64,000 bases of DNA from Clostridium yunnanense. GTDB lineage: Bacteria; Bacillota; Clostridia; Clostridiales; Clostridiaceae. The translations under genes and the position numbers were made by a program. The stretch spans positions 1 to 64,000 of the forward strand of contig NZ_JAENHN010000009.1 in the NCBI RefSeq assembly GCF_016595795.1. Direction: 5' to 3'. The notes beneath the pieces are model-generated. The model saw only the letters and a list, made by a program, of their open reading frames with translations, was not told the origin of the DNA and made no database searches. Below are positions 51,384-59,571 of this stretch, one piece after another (the stretch's first letter is position 1; every line of letters begins with the position of its first letter).

Positions 51384-51417
51384 AAAGCCTATATCTCTTC
51401 TGCAAGATATAGGCTTT
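51384..51417. terminator. Terminator between convergent genes
   Basis: AAAGCCTATATCT (51384-51396) pairs with AGATATAGGCTTT (51405-51417) and is followed by CTTC. It can serve the flavodoxin operon and the Cas6-like gene. Confidence 0.75.
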
Positions 51418-51463
51418 CTTCAATTTATTAAATAGTATTTATATTAAATTGAAATATTTTAAT

Positions 51464-51847
51464 TTAGTAATTAAGCGCCGCATCCATGCTTAACAGTTGC
51501 ACATCACTCACAAAGACAGGTTGTCCAGCTAGCAAGAACCAGTGTCCCATAGCTAAGTTATTAGCAAGATACATCATGAACCATTCATCATAGCTTTCTA
51601 ACTCAAATTCAAACTGCCTATAGAAGGTAGTATAATTTTCTGCTTCATTAATCTTTCTAAGTCCTTTTATTTCAGAGAATGTAAATCTCTTTTTAGAACT
51701 AGTTTTATCATCACCTATAACTTTACCCATAAGCAAACCATAACTTGGATCATCAAACCATTTATTTATTGCATCTTTAAGTACATGATTGTAGTTCATA
51801 GGTAATATAAGTCTTTCATCTAATGAAATAGTTAATTTAATCTTCAT
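51464..51847 (-). CDS. Cas6-like protein, N-terminal RNA-recognition half only
   Basis: This 127-residue protein matches the first ferredoxin-like domain of Cas6 endoribonucleases. It opens with MKIKLTISLDERLILPMNYNH broken as strand and loop, helix VLKDAINKWFDD, the conserved KRFTFSEIKG (compare KLFTYS in P. furiosus Cas6), and QFEFELESYDEWFMMYLANNLAMGHW leading to VFVSDVQLL. The second domain with the glycine-rich loop, about 110 residues in full Cas6, is missing and no remnant was found after the stop. AAGGGG precedes the ATG. There are no cas genes or CRISPR repeats in the window. It is either a decayed Cas6 or a stand-alone RNA-binding domain. Confidence 0.62.
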   Translation of the reverse strand: MKIKLTISLDERLILPMNYNHVLKDAINKWFDDPSYGLLMGKVIGDDKTSSKKRFTFSEIKGLRKINEAENYTTFYRQFEFELESYDEWFMMYLANNLAMGHWFLLAGQPVFVSDVQLLSMDAALNY

Positions 51848-52184
51848 CCACGCACCCCTTAAAATATTAACTGTAAAAATGATTGATTTTTCAATTCATC
51901 TTTATTTTATAACCTTTAAATTTTACTACCTCTATATATTATCTCTAAATATACTTGAATGTAATAGAATTGTTTTGGGTACAAAGTTAATTATTAGTAT
52001 TGCTAGAAACTAATATTTTAAAAAATACTATTATAAATAAAGGCTACATCTAAATAAATTGAAATCTAAGCAGATGCAGCCGTTCTTATAACTATAAAAA
52101 ACTTCTAAAATCATTAAACTATTTAGGTTTAGAAGCCAAAACTTTTTTATATTTTCTTATATAGTAAAAAAGTTAAATATACTA

Positions 52185-53282
52185 TTACATTGCTAATAAA
52201 GACGTCAATAAATCAACAGTACTATCTAAAGAGGTATCCTTAATTATACGCTCTATATTCTCTCTCATTGCTTCAAGCTTCTTAGGATTATTAAATAATT
52301 CTTTTATAACCTCATTTAAACTGTCTAACTCAGTATATAATGCAGCTTCTTCTCCAACTAAAAAAGTCACATTCTCTTCTTCTTGTCCCGGAATATAATA
52401 CGGTACTATTATAGGTAGCTTTTTATTTAACGCTTCAGTGATTGTAAGACCGCCAGCTTTAGTTATTATAACATCAGAAGCATCCATCAGTTCTGAAATC
52501 TTTTGAGTATATCCAAGTATGATAAGCTGCTTATCTAAAGGAACACTTTCATATATACCTTCAAGCTCTTGTTTAAGCATTAAGTTGTTACCGCAAACCA
52601 CTATAACTCTTACTGGTACATCTACATCCATTATTCTAATCAAAGCTTTCTTCATGGACTTTACACCCATACTTCCTCCCATTAAAAGTATAGTGAACAT
52701 ATCATCTTGCTTTAATGAATTACTTGCATTTAAAAATGTTCTTTTTATAGGAATTCCATAAGTATGAACCCTTTTCTCATCAACACCCTTTTCTAAAAGA
52801 CTACTCTTAGTGTAATTACTTCCAACTATATACCCGTCTACCCTAGAATTTACATAAGAACTGTGTGCCTTATAATCTGTTACTACTGAAATAAATGGAA
52901 CATCTATTTTTCCAGCATCTTTTAAAGAAGAAATTACACTAACAAGCAAAGGATGTGTTGATATTATTAAACTAGGTTTATATTCTTTTATTATTTCGTA
53001 AGTACTTTCCTTTATAGAGCTTCCCATTATCTTGTTTAACCCCACACTAGTAACTCTATGATTACTAGCTTTGTACAACATACCAAATAAAGTTGGAGTT
53101 TTAGTTGCTAATATCTCATAACCTCCAGATACCACCTTATCCAACATCTTGGCACTTTCTCTTATAGGCTCTATACATTTAACCTCATACCCCTTGTCTT
53201 GAAGTTCATTTTTTAATGAATCTGCCACCGAATTATGACCTTGTCCTGTAGATGCTGTAATAATTAATATCTTTCCGTTCAT
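52185..53282 (-). CDS. Processive glycolipid glycosyltransferase (UgtP/MGDG-synthase-like, GT28)
   Basis: This is a 365-residue GT-B enzyme. The N-terminal MGDG-synthase-type domain starts ILIITASTGQGHNSVADSL. The C-terminal half has LLMGGSMGVKSMKK, ILGYTQKISELMDASDVIITKAGGLTITEAL and the UDP-sugar-binding PIIVPYYIPGQEEEN. Such enzymes transfer glucose or galactose from UDP-sugar to diacylglycerol at the membrane surface. The chosen ATG at 53282 has AGGAG eight bases upstream; a GTG three codons earlier overlaps it. It is monocistronic. A roughly 590-base AT-rich gap lies upstream. Confidence 0.85.
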   Translation of the reverse strand: MNGKILIITASTGQGHNSVADSLKNELQDKGYEVKCIEPIRESAKMLDKVVSGGYEILATKTPTLFGMLYKASNHRVTSVGLNKIMGSSIKESTYEIIKEYKPSLIISTHPLLVSVISSLKDAGKIDVPFISVVTDYKAHSSYVNSRVDGYIVGSNYTKSSLLEKGVDEKRVHTYGIPIKRTFLNASNSLKQDDMFTILLMGGSMGVKSMKKALIRIMDVDVPVRVIVVCGNNLMLKQELEGIYESVPLDKQLIILGYTQKISELMDASDVIITKAGGLTITEALNKKLPIIVPYYIPGQEEENVTFLVGEEAALYTELDSLNEVIKELFNNPKKLEAMRENIERIIKDTSLDSTVDLLTSLLAM

Positions 53283-53870
53283 ATATATCACTCCTTTTAA
53301 TATTCACACTTAATGTTGAAAATATTAAAGTTAAATCTTATTTTCAAGTTAACCTTTATATTTAAGTATTACTTCTAAAAAACTTTTTTAATAACTACAA
53401 TACTTAGTATAAAGGTATTTAATTAAAATTCTCTTAAGTAAATCTGAATTATTTCTTAACAAATTCGTAAAAACTTCTTATCATCATTATAATACCAAAT
53501 ATATACTTAACTTCCTTAATAAGTTGTAATATTTAACCTAACTTAATAAATTTTTAAATTTACACATCCCAAGTTAATATGTGCAATAAATTTTTTTATA
53601 GTATTAAATCTTAAAGTAATTATAGATTTCATCGTTATTAATATCAATTATTTTTATATGGTGATTTTACATTGTCTTACCTATGTAAAAACCTAGAAGT
53701 TGAACAAGTTTTATTTTCTTTTACTATATAGCCATAAAAAATTTCTAAAGCCTTTGAAATGCCTGGATTTACCTAACTCTAAAGTTTTATACTTTCCTTT
53801 AACGTAAAAAAAGTCTTATCACAACATGCATGATAAGACTTTTTTCTTAGTTTACTATACTTATATATTT
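53283..53870. other. AT-rich intergenic region
   Basis: This 588-base gap holds the promoter of the glycosyltransferase gene and the terminator of the ComFB gene (53807-53845). I see no ORF with a ribosome binding site and no member of the four repeat families in it. Confidence 0.5.
53807..53845 (-). terminator. Terminator of the ComFB gene
   Basis: AAAAAAGTCTTATCA (53807-53821) and TGATAAGACTTTTTT (53831-53845) are perfect 15-bp arms. T-runs occur on both strands, 26 bases beyond the ComFB stop. Confidence 0.88.
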
Positions 53871-54131
53871 TCAGTGAAATGGATTCTCACAAACCTTTTC
53901 CATAGCTTTGGTCAATTCATTTATTACATCTATTCTAAACTGAGTCTTCATTTCATTCATCTTGTTGTATAACCTTCCATTTTCAGAAGCAGCATAAAGT
54001 GGCTTTAAATTGTTAAGAGCAATGGCCTTAACATCATCTATACACCTACTGCAAGTACATCCCCCTTTATAATTGACTAAGACCACAGGAAGTAAATCTT
54101 CTACTATATCTTCCATACAATTTTTTATCAT
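53871..54131 (-). CDS. comFB: ComFB-family late competence development protein
   Basis: This is an 86-residue protein with ComFB features: MEDIVEDLLPVVL at the N-terminus and the cysteine cluster GGCTCSRCIDDVKAIALNNLKPLY, which probably binds zinc. Length equals the family norm. B. subtilis comFB lies in the comF operon; here it stands alone, as in many clostridia. Related proteins have been reported to bind cyclic dinucleotides, and two GGDEF proteins are in this window, but a link is only inference. AGGAG lies upstream of the ATG. Confidence 0.82.
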   Translation of the reverse strand: MIKNCMEDIVEDLLPVVLVNYKGGCTCSRCIDDVKAIALNNLKPLYAASENGRLYNKMNEMKTQFRIDVINELTKAMEKVCENPFH

Positions 54132-54518
54132 CCTATTCTCCTAAAAGTAAATTATATTTGCTATAAAGATTATTCTTAATGTATTTTAAAGTTATTATAT
54201 TAACTATCTTAATTCTAGTATCAGTTTATTTATTATAAACCTTGTATAATTCTCAATATATATCTTCGTCCATTTATTAACAATCTATATAGATAAATCC
54301 TATATTATTAAAATAATTTAAGTTTAAGTTTTATAACTACGATTCACAAATTGTTTTAAAAAGATAGTCTCATTTTATCTCTACATTCATCAGCTTAACC
54401 ATAACTATACCTTTTGCAAGTAAGATTTTGTTGAACAAATTACTTTGAATATCAAATTAATTTATGATAAACTAAGAATACATATTCTATTGATAAAATA
54501 TCGCGTGAGGAGTTAAGT
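54132..54518. other. Intergenic region between divergent comFB and fabV
   Basis: This is a 387-base AT-rich gap with divergent promoters. The only structured feature I see is the FabT-like dyad at 54442-54458 in front of fabV. Confidence 0.5.
54442..54458. promoter_or_regulatory. FabT-like operator upstream of fabV
   Basis: ACTTTGAATATCAAATT matches the dyad TTTGA-N3-TCAAA of FabT/MarR-type fatty acid synthesis regulators. It lies 61 bases before the fabV ATG. Control of an enoyl reductase gene by a lipid-sensing repressor would be functionally sensible. Confidence 0.6.
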
Positions 54519-55709
54519 ATGATAATTAAACCTAAATTTAGAGATTATATATGTTTAACAGCTCATCCTGAAGGTTGCGCTATAAATGTACGTGAACAAG
54601 TTGAATATATAAAAAAACAAAAAAATATAACAGGACCTAAAAATGTTCTTATTCTCGGAGCTTCGACTGGTTACGGATTAGCTTCAAGAATAGCAATGGC
54701 TTTTGGTGCAAAAGCTAATACAATAGGAGTTGTATTTGAGAGACCTGCAGCTAAAACAAGAACAGCTAGTGCGGGATGGTATAACACTGCTGAATTCGAA
54801 AGATTAGCAAAACAAGATAGTCTTTATTCTAAGACTATAAACGGCGACGCTTTTTCTAACGATGTCAAAGAAAAGGCTATTGAGCTCATAAGAAATGACT
54901 TAGGAAAAATCGACTTAATTATTTATAGTATTGCTTCCCCAAGAAGAACTGATCCAATTACAGGACAGATTTATCAATCAACATTAAAACCAATAGGTGA
55001 AGCTTATACAAATAAGGCTGTAAACTTCCATACTGATATAATACAAGAAGTAACAATCTCTCCTGCTTCAGAAGATGAAGTTGAAAGCACACGAAAAGTT
55101 ATGGGCGGAGAAGATTGGGAACTTTGGATTAAAGCTTTATCAGAAGCTGGAGTTTTAGCTGAAGGTGCATCAACAGTAGCATATACATATGTAGGCTCTG
55201 AACTTACTTATCCTATATATAGAAACGGAACCATAGGTGAAGCTAAAAAACATTTAGAAAAAACATCTGACGGTTTAAACAAATATCTTTCAAGTATAGG
55301 AGGAAAAGCTTATATATCTTCCAACAAAGCTTTAGTAACTCAGTCAAGCTCTGCAATTCCTGTTGTACCTCTTTATATAGCTTTATTATTTAAGATAATG
55401 AAAGATAAGAATATTGATGAGTCTTGCATTGAACAAATATATAGACTTATGGATTCAAAATTATATTCTGGTAATAAACTTGATGAAAGTGAAATGATTA
55501 GATTAGACGATTTAGAATTAAGAGAAGATGTACAAAAAGAAGTACTAATTCAATGGGATAAAATAAGCTCTGAAAACATTAGAGAATTAACTGATATTGA
55601 AGGCTTCAGAAATGAGTTCTTTAAACTTTTTGGGTTCGGTCATCAGGAATTAAATTATGATATTGATATAGATCCTAATATTGATATTCCTAACTTAGTT
55701 CAAATATAG
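54519..55709 (+). CDS. fabV: Trans-2-enoyl-CoA/ACP reductase FabV
   Basis: This is a 396-residue short-chain dehydrogenase of the FabV/Ter family, the normal length. The NADH site is LGASTGYGLASRIAMAFG, and VVFERPAAKTRTASAGWYNT is the family signature. The catalytic pair is Tyr234 and Lys243, with eight residues between (the Y-x8-K that defines FabV). It reduces crotonyl-CoA or enoyl-ACP in butyrate or fatty acid synthesis. GAGGAG lies upstream of the ATG. A FabT-like operator precedes it. Single gene with terminator. Confidence 0.95.
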   Translation: MIIKPKFRDYICLTAHPEGCAINVREQVEYIKKQKNITGPKNVLILGASTGYGLASRIAMAFGAKANTIGVVFERPAAKTRTASAGWYNTAEFERLAKQDSLYSKTINGDAFSNDVKEKAIELIRNDLGKIDLIIYSIASPRRTDPITGQIYQSTLKPIGEAYTNKAVNFHTDIIQEVTISPASEDEVESTRKVMGGEDWELWIKALSEAGVLAEGASTVAYTYVGSELTYPIYRNGTIGEAKKHLEKTSDGLNKYLSSIGGKAYISSNKALVTQSSSAIPVVPLYIALLFKIMKDKNIDESCIEQIYRLMDSKLYSGNKLDESEMIRLDDLELREDVQKEVLIQWDKISSENIRELTDIEGFRNEFFKLFGFGHQELNYDIDIDPNIDIPNLVQI

Positions 55710-55751
55710 TTTGATATATATAATTAAATTATAAATTCCTAAAGCATGAAG

Positions 55752-55800
55752 AAAACAGCTGTATTATGACGAGTTTTATCTCCCATAACATAGCTGTTTT
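55752..55800. terminator. Terminator between fabV and the convergent WG-repeat gene
   Basis: AAAACAGCTGTATTATG and CATAACATAGCTGTTTT pair with a mismatch around a 15-base loop, ending in TTTTT on the plus strand. Confidence 0.75.
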
Positions 55801-55815
55801 TAATCATTCAATACC

Positions 55816-56877
55816 TTACATTATAGAAAGCACTCTCTTATCCATAATATACTTTTCTAGATTTACTTTGTTCTTTGAGTAGAAAATTACTTTTCCATCC
55901 TTATTTATATACCCATTTCTATCATCCATTAAAAACTCTCCAAGCCCATATTCAAAATCAAAAGCCATTTGTAATGCAGGCTTAACCTTGTAATTTCCTT
56001 TTAAATCTATATATCCAAACTTGCCATTCTCCTGTACTGAAGCTAGTCCTTCACTATAGTAAGATGCATTTTCAAATTTGAAGTCAGAAGCTGGTTTACC
56101 TAAAGAATTTATATATCCCCAGACCTCTTTTCCTCCTCTATCAATTCCTACAGCACATCTTCCTTCACTAAACTCTAAAGAATAGTCAAATAAGAACCCT
56201 GTAACATATCCACCTTGCTTATTTATTACAGCTAACTTGCCATTTTTCATTACTATAGCAAGTCCCTCAACAAACCCCTCAGCCATATCAAATTGAGCAG
56301 GAATTACAACACTTCCTCTCTTATCTATATAACCATATTTATCTCCATCTTCAAAAACAGCTAATCCCTCGCTAAAAAGACTACATCGATGAAATTTTGG
56401 CTTTATTACTAGATTCCCTCTAATATCTATATAACCCATTTTCTCATTATCACCGACAACTGCTAAGCCCTCACTAAAACTGCTTGCTTCTTCATACCTA
56501 ATAGGTACTTGTACCTTTCCACTTGAATTAATGTAGCCCTTCTTACCATCCAATTCAACTAATGCTAACCCATCTGAAAAGTTCATAACACCATCATATT
56601 GTGGTTCAACGATCACATCCAAGTTTTTATTAATAAATCCATATTGTCCATCTCTTTCAATAATGGACATTCCGCCAAAGAATTCAAATGCTCTAAACTC
56701 ATTAAAGGTTTTTGATATTTTACAATCATAGCTTATGAATCCATAACCATCTTCTCGATAAAATGGAATAAAACCTTCAGATGCTGGCAAAAGACCTAGA
56801 AACTGTGGTTCTACAACAACATCACCTTTCTCATTTATAAAACCGTAAAGTTCTCCTTCTAAAAACTTATATAACAT
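55816..56877 (-). CDS. WG (KWG) repeat protein
   Basis: This is a 353-residue protein made almost entirely of about nine to ten repeats of 35-40 residues, each of the form FSEGLAVV-x-GKYGYIDKRGSVVIPAQFD. It has no signal peptide and no membrane helix, so it is probably cytoplasmic or exported by another route. WG repeats form beta-propeller-like structures, and their role is unknown. ATG 56877 has GGAGG five bases upstream; the ATG four codons earlier is before the site. It is monocistronic. Confidence 0.85.
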   Translation of the reverse strand: MLYKFLEGELYGFINEKGDVVVEPQFLGLLPASEGFIPFYREDGYGFISYDCKISKTFNEFRAFEFFGGMSIIERDGQYGFINKNLDVIVEPQYDGVMNFSDGLALVELDGKKGYINSSGKVQVPIRYEEASSFSEGLAVVGDNEKMGYIDIRGNLVIKPKFHRCSLFSEGLAVFEDGDKYGYIDKRGSVVIPAQFDMAEGFVEGLAIVMKNGKLAVINKQGGYVTGFLFDYSLEFSEGRCAVGIDRGGKEVWGYINSLGKPASDFKFENASYYSEGLASVQENGKFGYIDLKGNYKVKPALQMAFDFEYGLGEFLMDDRNGYINKDGKVIFYSKNKVNLEKYIMDKRVLSIM

Positions 56878-56967
56878 AGTTTCCTCCAAACTACTTAAAC
56901 TTCATAATATGATATATGATTTAATCATAAAATTATGAACTTAAATAGATGAGAACAATATAATAAA

Positions 56968-56990
56968 AGAGCATTCAAAATGAATGCTCT
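56968..56990 (-). terminator. Terminator of the 50-residue gene
   Basis: AGAGCATTCA (56968-56977) and TGAATGCTCT (56981-56990) form a tight hairpin. On the minus strand it is followed by TTTTATTATATT, 16 bases beyond the small gene's stop. Confidence 0.75.
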
Positions 56991-57006
56991 TCCATAATTA
57001 TCTTTA

Positions 57007-57159
57007 TCATTTAGAAAGCTCTTTTTCTTTTTTTATATCTCTGTCTACTTCTTTTATAAGTTCATCTACTTCATCTGTCTTTTTTCCCGCAAGTATCAAA
57101 TTTCTCTTTTGTAGTTTCAAGTTAACTAATTGTTCTTCCAATTCCTTTAGTTTTGTCAT
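57007..57159 (-). CDS. Small 50-residue coiled-coil protein
   Basis: A 50-codon ORF with product MTKLKELEEQLVNLKLQKRN continuing as LILAGKKTDEVDELIKEVDRD and ending KKEKELSK. Leu, Val and Ile occur at heptad spacing within charged sequence, a two-helix coiled coil. GGGGAG lies about ten bases upstream of the ATG and a good terminator follows the stop. The opposite-strand ORF in this place is rich in Ser and Phe and is just its complement. Family unknown; the helix-turn-helix size is like Spo0E phosphatases, but the SQELD motif is absent. Confidence 0.6.
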   Translation of the reverse strand: MTKLKELEEQLVNLKLQKRNLILAGKKTDEVDELIKEVDRDIKKEKELSK

Positions 57160-57233
57160 CGTCCAAACACTCCCCATCTCAAACTCTCATATTCTATAAA
57201 TTCTTCATTTCTACCCCACGTAAAAAATCTATG

Positions 57234-57330
57234 GATATATCACACTTCGTAATAAAGTTTATATTTTAAAGCCCTCTTCTCAGAACCCAGAGGAGTTTTG
57301 AAAATAGATTTCGGATTAAAGTGTTACATC
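57234..57330. repeat. R2 family repeat, long copy
   Basis: GATATATCACACTTCG (57234) and AAAGTGTTACATC (ending 57330) flank an inner stem CCCTCTTCTCAGAACCCAGAGGAG. The outer flanks ATGGAT and ATCCAT also complement each other. Both inner and outer stems differ from other copies yet keep pairing. Confidence 0.75.
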
Positions 57331-57555
57331 CATAATACCATTTATAAATAAACACCTATTTTTCTTTAATTAAAACCTAACTTTTTATATAAGTTAATTA
57401 TATAATAAAATCAATCTAATTACATAAAAAATTTATTAACATTTTTTAACATTTATTTCCCGTTTTCGATGCATACCTATTATATAAATAAAAAACTAAT
57501 TTATTCTCTACCATAAATCACTTCTAATATTTCAATATATGATATGTTCATATTT

Positions 57556-57879
57556 TTATAAAGTTACTCTTCTGTTTGCCTTAGAATCCCTAAGTTTACC
57601 CCTTCTTCTTGTGGCTAATCTAAAAACAAAATCTGAAATTATTGCAATTATTATGGGTATAGTAACTGATAAATAGCCAAAGTCTATTATAAAACTATTA
57701 TTCTTTTTCCTATATTGAAATACCATATACCAGTCTTGTCCTAAAGACATTGATGTAAAGCCCTTAACATCATAATTATAACTAATAATAATAATAGTTA
57801 TTACTAAAATAGCAAATGTAATTACACCATATTTTAAAATTCTTATAATATATTCATTTGGCACCATTCTTTCCTCCAT
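57556..57879 (-). CDS. Small two-helix membrane protein
   Basis: This is a 107-residue protein with two membrane segments: about residues 14-33 (YGVITFAILVITIIIISYNY) and 71-90 (LSVTIPIIIAIISDFVFRL). A basic C-terminal tail (RRRGKLRDSKANRRVTL) is cytoplasmic by the positive-inside rule. ATG 57879 follows GAAGGTG at five bases; an ATG four codons later has GGAGG at five bases and is equally possible. The further N-terminal extension of the frame is not supported. Family unrecognised. Confidence 0.6.
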   Translation of the reverse strand: MEERMVPNEYIIRILKYGVITFAILVITIIIISYNYDVKGFTSMSLGQDWYMVFQYRKKNNSFIIDFGYLSVTIPIIIAIISDFVFRLATRRRGKLRDSKANRRVTL

Positions 57880-58078
57880 AAATACACCTTCTCTAGATAT
57901 TGATATGAAAATTCTATAGACAAAATTACTGTAGATCATGAATTTTAAAGCATATGATAAAAAAATATATCCTCTATATGTTTATTAGACAATGCCCACT
58001 ATCTTCTTAACACCTTTTTGTAATTAAGCACTTTTTTTATTATTGTTATTTAGTAGTTATAGAGTTGTTGGTAATAAA

Positions 58079-58119
58079 TAGGAAGGCTAAATAAATAAAA
58101 TACTTATTTAGCCTTCCTA
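58079..58119 (-). terminator. Terminator of the M50 protease gene
   Basis: TAGGAAGGCTAAATAA (58079-58094) and TTATTTAGCCTTCCTA (58104-58119) are perfect 16-bp arms. They lie 69 bases beyond the stop codon, in the 308-base gap between the M50 gene and the upstream small membrane gene. Confidence 0.78.
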
Positions 58120-58187
58120 CTTAAAAATAGACATTTATATAATTATTATATAAACCGATCATCTAAATTTATAGCAATTGCTTGAAC

Positions 58188-59336
58188 TTAATCACTTAAG
58201 TTTTTCTTAGCTGAATCTATCATCTTTTCAATCTGATCTGCTTCAAAAATAGCCTCTCCCCTTACAGGATAACTATCTTTAACTCCTAATCCGTAACGAC
58301 CTAATTCTATAACTTTCTTATAATCATTATTAATGTAAAGCTCGTATGCCATCTTTACACGATATCCAGATATAGTATCATTCTGTGAAATACTGTTTTT
58401 AATCTTTTCAAAGATATCTTTTGACTTACTGCTATCTTTACTTATTGCACAGTAAGCATAAAATACATTGTACAGCATCTCTGCTCTATAGTGTTCTGGA
58501 TATACTTCAATATTTTCTTCAATTAATCTTATAAAATTCATTGCTCTATCTTCATCACCTAAATCTAAAAAGTGATAAAATCTATAGTAATTCATAACAA
58601 CACCTGAAATATCATTGTCTGCTATATAGTTGTTTTCACTAAAGAAACTCGGATTAATATGTCTAGGTCTTATACCAGCCATAAGTTGATTACTTACTAA
58701 TACAGTAGCTAACTGAGCCATATCATCAGGTGATTTTCTAATCACACTTAACGCAAGCAAGCCATCAGTTTTAAATCCTTTATTTGAAAAAGGTATGATA
58801 TTTATCAAGACGGTAAATATACCTACACCCCATCCTAATATGAAAAATGCACTTAAAAGAAAATTATTTTCTTTTGGTGCTATATATACTGATCCTAAAA
58901 AGAATACTAACGATAAAATAACATTTACAATAATTCCACCTAAAGAATATACAGCAAGTCTTGAATATATTCTATCAGTACTAGTTGGAAGCATAGAACA
59001 TCTGCTGCCATATCCTAGATTCCTTTCTGTTCCATATTTGAGCTCATCATTTTCTCTATACCATCCAAAAGGTCCGATTTTATAACTAAACAACTTAAAT
59101 CTAACCAAGCTACCTGCTATAAGATGGCCAATCTCATGAAGAGCTAAATGAAGGTAAAAAACTAAAAAGAATAATATTATAACTGCTATCCAATGATAAG
59201 GTTTAATATTTTCTGTTGGCAGGTGTAATACTTTTATACTTTGTCTTTTTACAAATATAAAGGCTAAAGCCACACCTACTGCTAATCCAAAAATCAAGTT
59301 AATGGTTGCATCAATTGTCGATTTCTTATTTGCCAT
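58188..59336 (-). CDS. M50-family membrane metalloprotease (site-2 protease-like)
   Basis: This is a 382-residue protein. The zinc motif HEIGH is at residues 67-71 within a membrane helix (FFLVFYLHLALHEIGHLIAG). Further helices lie at about 125-155 and 165-185, and a second conserved block, PFSNKGFKTDGLLAL, supplies the third zinc ligand, Asp. The C-terminal about 180 residues are soluble and helical with tetratricopeptide-like spacing. It may cut membrane-anchored regulators, but no target gene adjoins it; the two anti-sigma proteins of this window are far away. AGGAG precedes the ATG. Confidence 0.82.
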   Translation of the reverse strand: MANKKSTIDATINLIFGLAVGVALAFIFVKRQSIKVLHLPTENIKPYHWIAVIILFFLVFYLHLALHEIGHLIAGSLVRFKLFSYKIGPFGWYRENDELKYGTERNLGYGSRCSMLPTSTDRIYSRLAVYSLGGIIVNVILSLVFFLGSVYIAPKENNFLLSAFFILGWGVGIFTVLINIIPFSNKGFKTDGLLALSVIRKSPDDMAQLATVLVSNQLMAGIRPRHINPSFFSENNYIADNDISGVVMNYYRFYHFLDLGDEDRAMNFIRLIEENIEVYPEHYRAEMLYNVFYAYCAISKDSSKSKDIFEKIKNSISQNDTISGYRVKMAYELYINNDYKKVIELGRYGLGVKDSYPVRGEAIFEADQIEKMIDSAKKNLSD

Positions 59337-59458
59337 GAATATTCTCCTATAATGACTAATTTTTATCCTTTTCTATTATACCTTTTATTTTGAAAAATAC
59401 CTATATAGACATACCTAAAATCATTTTAACTATTAATGGTAATTTATCTATATCTATA

Positions 59459-59502
59459 GATGTACCGCTTCGAACCGCAATGTATTTTTAAATTAATATA
59501 GG
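59459..59502 (+). repeat. R2 family repeat, left half only
   Basis: GATGTACCGCTTCGAACCG followed by ATGTATTTTTAAATTAATA matches the left arm of the long R2 copies. There is no right arm before the MocR gene starts at 59572. Confidence 0.7.
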
Positions 59503-59571
59503 TCTACTAAAACCTTTTCGTACATGATAAAATAACTGTATTGATACAGACATATTGGATGGTGAATTTAT

